This document shows positions 4,374-8,467 of a stretch of DNA of 8,467 bases, in pieces. A program made the position numbers and the translations under genes. This DNA comes from Clostridia bacterium (GTDB lineage: Bacteria; Bacillota; Clostridia; Oscillospirales; Butyricicoccaceae). Within the stretch, counting starts at the first letter, position 1. Every line of letters begins with the position of its first letter. The stretch lies in NCBI GenBank assembly GCA_900763355.1, contig CAAFJY010000194.1, positions 1 to 8,467 on the forward strand, given 5' to 3'. The notes beneath the pieces were generated by a model, which was given only the letters and a program-made list of their open reading frames with translations, had not been told where the DNA came from and searched no databases.

Positions 4374-6729
4374 CCAGCGGCTGATGTTTTTGGACGGCGC
4401 CATGGGCACCATGCTCCAGCGCCAGGGGCTCCCTCTGGGGGAGATCCCCGAGCTCCTTTGTCTCACCGACCCCGCCCGGGTCACCGGGATCCACCGGGAA
4501 TATGTGGAGGCCGGGGCCGGGCTCATCTATACCAACACCTTTGGGGCCAACCGCTTCAAGCTGGCGGGCTCCGGCTATTCGGTGGCTGAGGTGGTGGCCG
4601 CCGCCGTGGGCTGCGCCCGGGATGCCTGCCGGGGCACCGACGCCCGGGTGGCCGTCTCCGCCGGGAGCTGCGGCAAGCTCATGGCGCCCGCCGGGACCAT
4701 GACCTTTGAGGAATGCTATGAGGTTTACCGGGAGATCGCCGAGGCCGCCCAGGACGCGGGGTCCGACTGCATCGTCTTCGAGACCATGATGGACCTGGCA
4801 GAGGCCCGCTGCGCCGTTTTGGCCGCCAAGGAAAACACCGCTCTCCCCGTCTTTGCCACCATGACCTATGAGGCCGGGGGCCGGACCTTTTTGGGCTGCG
4901 ACGTGCGGGCCATGGGCCTGGTGCTGGAAGGAGTGGGGGCCGATGCCATCGGCATCAACTGCTCCCTGGGCCCCGACCAGATGCTCCCTGTGATGCAGGC
5001 ACTGGCGGAAAGCACCTCCCTCCCCCTGATCCTCAAGCTCAACGCCGGGCTGCCCGATCCCCAGACCGGGGAATACAGCCTTTCTCCCGAAGAATATGTC
5101 ACGCTGCTGGAGCCCTATCTGGATCTGGGCGTGGCCTTTCTCGGCGGATGCTGCGGCACATCGCCGGACTATATCCGCGCCCTGGCCCGGTCCTATCGCG
5201 GGCGGCAGGTCCGTCCCAACAAGCCCAGCCCGGTCCCCCGGGTGTGCTCTGCCCGGCAGGTGACCGCACTGGACCGGGTCCGCGTGGTGGGCGAGCGCAT
5301 CAACCCCACGGGGAAAAAGCGCTTCCAGCAGGCCCTGCGGGAAGGGGATCTGGACTATATCCTGGCCCAGGCCGTGGCCCAGGCCGACGCGGGGGCCGAC
5401 ATTCTGGATGTCAATGTGGGCATCCCCCTCATCGACGAGGGGGCCATGATGGCCCGGGTGGTGGACGGGCTTCAGAGCGTCACCGACCTTCCCCTGCAGA
5501 TCGACTCCTCGGACCCGGAGGCCATCCGCCGGGGTCTGCGGCAGTTCTGCGGCAAGGCCATCGTCAACTCCGTCAATGGGGACCCGGAGGTGCTGGAACG
5601 GGTGCTCCCCATCGTCAAACAATACGGAGCCTGCGTCATCGGCCTGTGCACCGACAAGTCGGGGGTCCCCACCAGCGCCCAGACCCGGGTCGAGATCGCC
5701 CGGCGCATCCTGGACGCCGCCCTCCGCCACGGCATCCCCCGGGAAAATGTCCTCATCGACTGCCTGGTGATGACGGTCTCGGCCCAGCAGGACCAGGCCC
5801 GGGAGACCCTCTCCGCTGTGGAGCGGGTCAAGACCGAGCTGGGGCTGCGCACCGTTTTGGGGGTGTCCAACATCTCCTTCGGTCTGCCGGAGCGGGAGCG
5901 GGTCAACGCCGCCTTTTTGGCCATGGCATTGGAGCGGGGGCTCGATCTGCCCATCCTCAACCCCAACAATTCCGCCATGATGGGCACTGTCCGGGCCTTT
6001 GCCGTCCTCCACGGGGAGGACAAGGGCGCCGCCGAGTTCCTGGCGGCCTATGCCGGAGCCGAACCGGGAAAAAAGCGCCCCGCCGGAGCCGACACCGCCC
6101 CCAAGACCATCGACGAGATCGTGGAAAAGGGCCTCCGGGCCCAGGCCCGCACCGCCGTGCAGGGTCTGTTGGAGACCGAAGCCCCCATGGACATCATCCA
6201 GGACCGGCTCATCCCGGCGCTTGACCGAGTGGGCCAGCTCTTTGAGCAGGGGAAGCTCTTCCTCCCCCAGCTGATGAACGCCGCCGAGACCGCCCAGGTG
6301 ATGTTCGAGGCCGTCAAGGCCCACATCGCGCAAAAGGGCGCGGCCGCCCCCACCGGCGAAAAGATCCTCATCGCCACCGTCCAGGGGGACATCCACGACA
6401 TCGGCAAAAACATCGCCAAATGCATTCTGGAAAACTACGGCTACCAGGTCATCGACCTGGGCCGGGACGTTCCCATCGACACGGTGGCGGAGACCGCCGC
6501 CCGGGAGGGGGTCCGTCTGGTGGGACTGAGCGCTCTCATGACCACCACTCTCCCCAATATGGAAAAAACCATCGCCGCCATCCACGCCCGCTGCCCGGGG
6601 TGCCGGGTCTTTGCCGCGGGCGCGGTGCTGACGCCGGAATATGCCGCCGCTATCGGCGCGGACGACTATGCCAGGGATGCCAAGCAGGCGGCCGACATCG
6701 CCAAAAAAGTCCTGAGCCACAACGCTTGA
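4366..6729 (+). CDS. metH: Cobalamin-dependent methionine synthase core (no activation domain)
   Basis: A 787-residue enzyme transferring a methyl group from 5-methyltetrahydrofolate through cobalamin to homocysteine, giving methionine. Domains in order: homocysteine-binding barrel (about 1-285; DGAMGT near residues 10-15, TNTFGAN, zinc ligands C199, C262, C263); folate/pterin-binding barrel (about 306-570; GERINPTG from G309, DVNVG, QIDSS); helical cap (about 581-655); and cobalamin-binding Rossmann domain (about 665-787) with DIHDIGKN, where H677 is the lower axial cobalt ligand, plus GLSALMTTT. The E. coli protein has about 440 more residues, including the activation domain; here that part is the preceding gene. 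The GTG start (4366) overlaps the upstream stop (GTGAATAA) and has only a weak AGGCAGGG site, so coupling is likely. ATG at 4384 is an alternative start, six codons later. All key residues are intact. Confidence 0.95.
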   Translation: MNNQRLMFLDGAMGTMLQRQGLPLGEIPELLCLTDPARVTGIHREYVEAGAGLIYTNTFGANRFKLAGSGYSVAEVVAAAVGCARDACRGTDARVAVSAGSCGKLMAPAGTMTFEECYEVYREIAEAAQDAGSDCIVFETMMDLAEARCAVLAAKENTALPVFATMTYEAGGRTFLGCDVRAMGLVLEGVGADAIGINCSLGPDQMLPVMQALAESTSLPLILKLNAGLPDPQTGEYSLSPEEYVTLLEPYLDLGVAFLGGCCGTSPDYIRALARSYRGRQVRPNKPSPVPRVCSARQVTALDRVRVVGERINPTGKKRFQQALREGDLDYILAQAVAQADAGADILDVNVGIPLIDEGAMMARVVDGLQSVTDLPLQIDSSDPEAIRRGLRQFCGKAIVNSVNGDPEVLERVLPIVKQYGACVIGLCTDKSGVPTSAQTRVEIARRILDAALRHGIPRENVLIDCLVMTVSAQQDQARETLSAVERVKTELGLRTVLGVSNISFGLPERERVNAAFLAMALERGLDLPILNPNNSAMMGTVRAFAVLHGEDKGAAEFLAAYAGAEPGKKRPAGADTAPKTIDEIVEKGLRAQARTAVQGLLETEAPMDIIQDRLIPALDRVGQLFEQGKLFLPQLMNAAETAQVMFEAVKAHIAQKGAAAPTGEKILIATVQGDIHDIGKNIAKCILENYGYQVIDLGRDVPIDTVAETAAREGVRLVGLSALMTTTLPNMEKTIAAIHARCPGCRVFAAGAVLTPEYAAAIGADDYARDAKQAADIAKKVLSHNA

Positions 6730-6751
6730 CAGAAAACAGAGGAGCACGCCC

Positions 6752-8467
6752 ATGAACATCCGGGAACAACTGAAATCCGGCCCCCTTCTCTTTGACGGGG
6801 CCTTCGGCACCTATTACGCCGCCCGCCGCTGCGACCGCTTCGGCAAATATGAAGAGGCCAACCTGGCTGCGCCGGGAATGGTGCGGCAGATCGCCTTTGA
6901 ATACCTCCAGGCAGGGTGCAATGCCATCAAAACCAACACCTTTGGGGCCAACCGGGCCAGTCTCGGCTGCGGACGGGAGCGCCTGCGGGACATCATCCTG
7001 GCCGCCTGCCGCATCGCCAACGCCGCGGTGGAGGGCCGGGACGCCGCCGTCTTTGCCGACATCGGCCCCATCCCCCGGGAGAGCGGCGCCGACCTGGGCG
7101 AGCAGTACCGGGAGCTGGTGGATCTCTTTTTAGAGGGGGGCGTGCGCAATTTCCTCTTCGAGACCCTCTCCAACGGGGATTTCATCCCCTCCACCGCCGC
7201 CTATATCCGGGAAAAGGTCCCGAACAGCTTCATCATCGCCAGCTTTGCCGTGGCCCCCGACGGCTTCACCCGGGACGCCGTCTCCGGCAAGGATCTGCTG
7301 CTGTGGCTCCAGGACGACCCCAATCTGGACGCCCTGGGCTTCAACTGCGTTTCCGGGCCCTATCATCTCCTGCAGTACATCAAGACCCTGCCGCCGCTGA
7401 AAAAGCCCCTCTCGGTCAGCCCCAACGCCGGCTACCCCACCGTGGAGGAGGATATGACCCGATTTGCCTCCAACCCGGTGTATTTTGCCCGGCAGATGGC
7501 GGAGATCGTCTCGGCGGGGGCCTCCATCATCGGGGGCTGCTGCGGCACCACGCCGGAGCACATCCACGAGGTCTCCCTGGCCCTCCAGCTTCAGGACAAG
7601 CACCGGGCAGCCGCGCCCAAGTCGGTGCGCAAGCGCCTGGAGGAGCCTGCCGCCGCCCCGGCGGACAGCCCCTTCTGGGACAAGCTCCAGGCCGGGCAGC
7701 TGGTCATCGCCGCCGAGCTGGACCCCCCTGCCGCCGCCGACATCAGCAAGTTCATGCGCCATGCCAACACCCTGCGGGAAGCGGGGGCCGACATTCTCAC
7801 CGTGGCCGACTGCCCCGTGGCCCGGGTCCGGGCCGACAGCTCCATGGTGTCCGCCAAGCTCAAGCGGGAGGCCGGCATCGAGCCCCTCCCCCACATCAAC
7901 TGCCGGGACCGGAACACCAACGCCACCAAGGCGCTGCTGCTGGGGCTCTCCATCGAGGAGATCCGCAACGTCCTGGTCATCACCGGCGACCCCGTCCCCA
8001 CCGCCGAGCGCAGCGAGGTCAAGAGTGTCTTCAACTTCAACGCCGTCATGCTGGCCAACTATATCCGCCAGCTGGGAGCCGACGGGATCACCGTCCCCTT
8101 CCACATCTGGGCGGCCCTCAACGTCAACGCCCCCAATTTTGACGCTGAGCTGCAAAAGGCCCGGCGCAAGGCCGAAAACGGTGTGGCCGGGTTCCTCACC
8201 CAGCCGGTCTTCACCCAAAAGTCCATCGAAAACCTGCGCAAGGCCAAGGAAGCCCTCCCCGGCTGCTATTTCCTGGGCGGGATCATCCCCGTCATCTCCT
8301 GGCGCAGCGCGGTGTATATGAACAGCGAGGTCTCCGGCATCGACATCCCCCAGGAGGCCATCGCCCTCTACGAACACGCCACCAAGGAGGAGGCCCTCGC
8401 CCTGGCGGTGGACCTTTCCTGCCGCCTGGCCCGGGACATCCGCCCCCTGGTGGACGGGTACTATGTC
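6752..8467 (+). CDS. Bifunctional homocysteine S-methyltransferase / 5,10-methylenetetrahydrofolate reductase (3' partial)
   Basis: An open frame of 572 codons without a stop before the window ends; YitJ-type homologues are about 600-620 residues, so only a short tail is missing. Residues about 1-285 form a homocysteine methyltransferase barrel (DGAFGT at 15-20, TNTFGAN, zinc ligands C199, C263, C264). After a charged, Ala/Pro-rich linker, about 308-572 form a flavin-dependent MetF domain: AELDPP (E322, matching catalytic Glu28 of E. coli MetF), VITGDPVP, FLTQPVF and GIIPVIS. MetF makes the 5-methyl-THF consumed by MetH, so the neighbours perform consecutive steps. The ATG is 22 bases after the metH stop with GAGGAG (6739-6744) 7 bases upstream. 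There is no cobalamin or folate domain of the MetH kind, so how the first domain is methylated is unclear. The reductant is unknown; no MetV-like partner is visible. B. subtilis yitJ is the closest named relative, by architecture. Confidence 0.93.
   Translation, partial: MNIREQLKSGPLLFDGAFGTYYAARRCDRFGKYEEANLAAPGMVRQIAFEYLQAGCNAIKTNTFGANRASLGCGRERLRDIILAACRIANAAVEGRDAAVFADIGPIPRESGADLGEQYRELVDLFLEGGVRNFLFETLSNGDFIPSTAAYIREKVPNSFIIASFAVAPDGFTRDAVSGKDLLLWLQDDPNLDALGFNCVSGPYHLLQYIKTLPPLKKPLSVSPNAGYPTVEEDMTRFASNPVYFARQMAEIVSAGASIIGGCCGTTPEHIHEVSLALQLQDKHRAAAPKSVRKRLEEPAAAPADSPFWDKLQAGQLVIAAELDPPAAADISKFMRHANTLREAGADILTVADCPVARVRADSSMVSAKLKREAGIEPLPHINCRDRNTNATKALLLGLSIEEIRNVLVITGDPVPTAERSEVKSVFNFNAVMLANYIRQLGADGITVPFHIWAALNVNAPNFDAELQKARRKAENGVAGFLTQPVFTQKSIENLRKAKEALPGCYFLGGIIPVISWRSAVYMNSEVSGIDIPQEAIALYEHATKEEALALAVDLSCRLARDIRPLVDGYYV

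Noticed and set aside
4222..6810. Open frame of 862 codons on the minus strand opposite metH
   Set aside because: Its translation is Gly/His/Asp-rich low-complexity sequence with no domain, and the plus strand encodes an intact MetH with all catalytic motifs. It follows from GC-rich third positions on the coding strand.
6916..8377. Long open frames (6916-8142 plus, 7464-8321 plus, 7130-8377 minus) within the homocysteine methyltransferase/MetF fusion
   Set aside because: The frame from 6752 reads through both domains with conserved motifs to the window end; the others are Arg/Pro- or Gly-rich shadows.

Overview
The window looks like chromosomal DNA of a GC-rich, low-mobility Bacillota member, most plausibly a gut Oscillospiraceae-type clostridium (Flavonifractor, Lawsonibacter or Intestinimonas relatives). 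This is inferred from strong GGAGG-type ribosome binding sites, GC-rich third codon positions, a Gram-positive style lipoprotein and a MetH split into separate proteins. I cannot name a species. No tRNA, rRNA, IS element or CRISPR array is visible.

Layout. Positions 40-1259 (minus strand) hold a two-gene operon: a MarR-type regulator followed by a TauE/SafE-family permease with a 4-base ATGA overlap. Its promoter (1327-1355) carries a perfect 13-bp palindrome immediately downstream of the -10 box, the usual place for an autorepressor operator. Reading the other way, 1428-2018 encodes a lipoprotein of unknown function, preceded by a terminator-like hairpin (1356-1386) that may be a leader attenuator. 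A 15-bp perfect-stem bidirectional terminator (2035-2076) separates it from a convergent MATE efflux transporter (2079-3455, minus).

From 3696 to the right edge runs a methionine-synthesis operon on the plus strand: (i) a stand-alone cobalamin-dependent methionine synthase reactivation protein, (ii) a MetH core enzyme (homocysteine, folate, cap and cobalamin domains, no reactivation domain), overlapping the first gene by 8 bases, and (iii) a fusion of a second homocysteine S-methyltransferase domain with methylenetetrahydrofolate reductase (YitJ type), cut by the window end. Together they would reduce methylene-THF to methyl-THF, pass the methyl group through cobalamin to homocysteine, and repair oxidised cobalamin with SAM. 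The operon has a near-consensus promoter (3624-3652) with a short leader, so there is no room for a SAM or cobalamin riboswitch. A palindrome and a direct repeat just upstream suggest control by a DNA-binding protein instead.

The best candidates for new biology are the cysteine-rich tail of the reactivation protein, the duplicated homocysteine domains in one operon, and the protein-type regulatory region that replaces the expected riboswitch. I see no wholly unprecedented multi-gene system.
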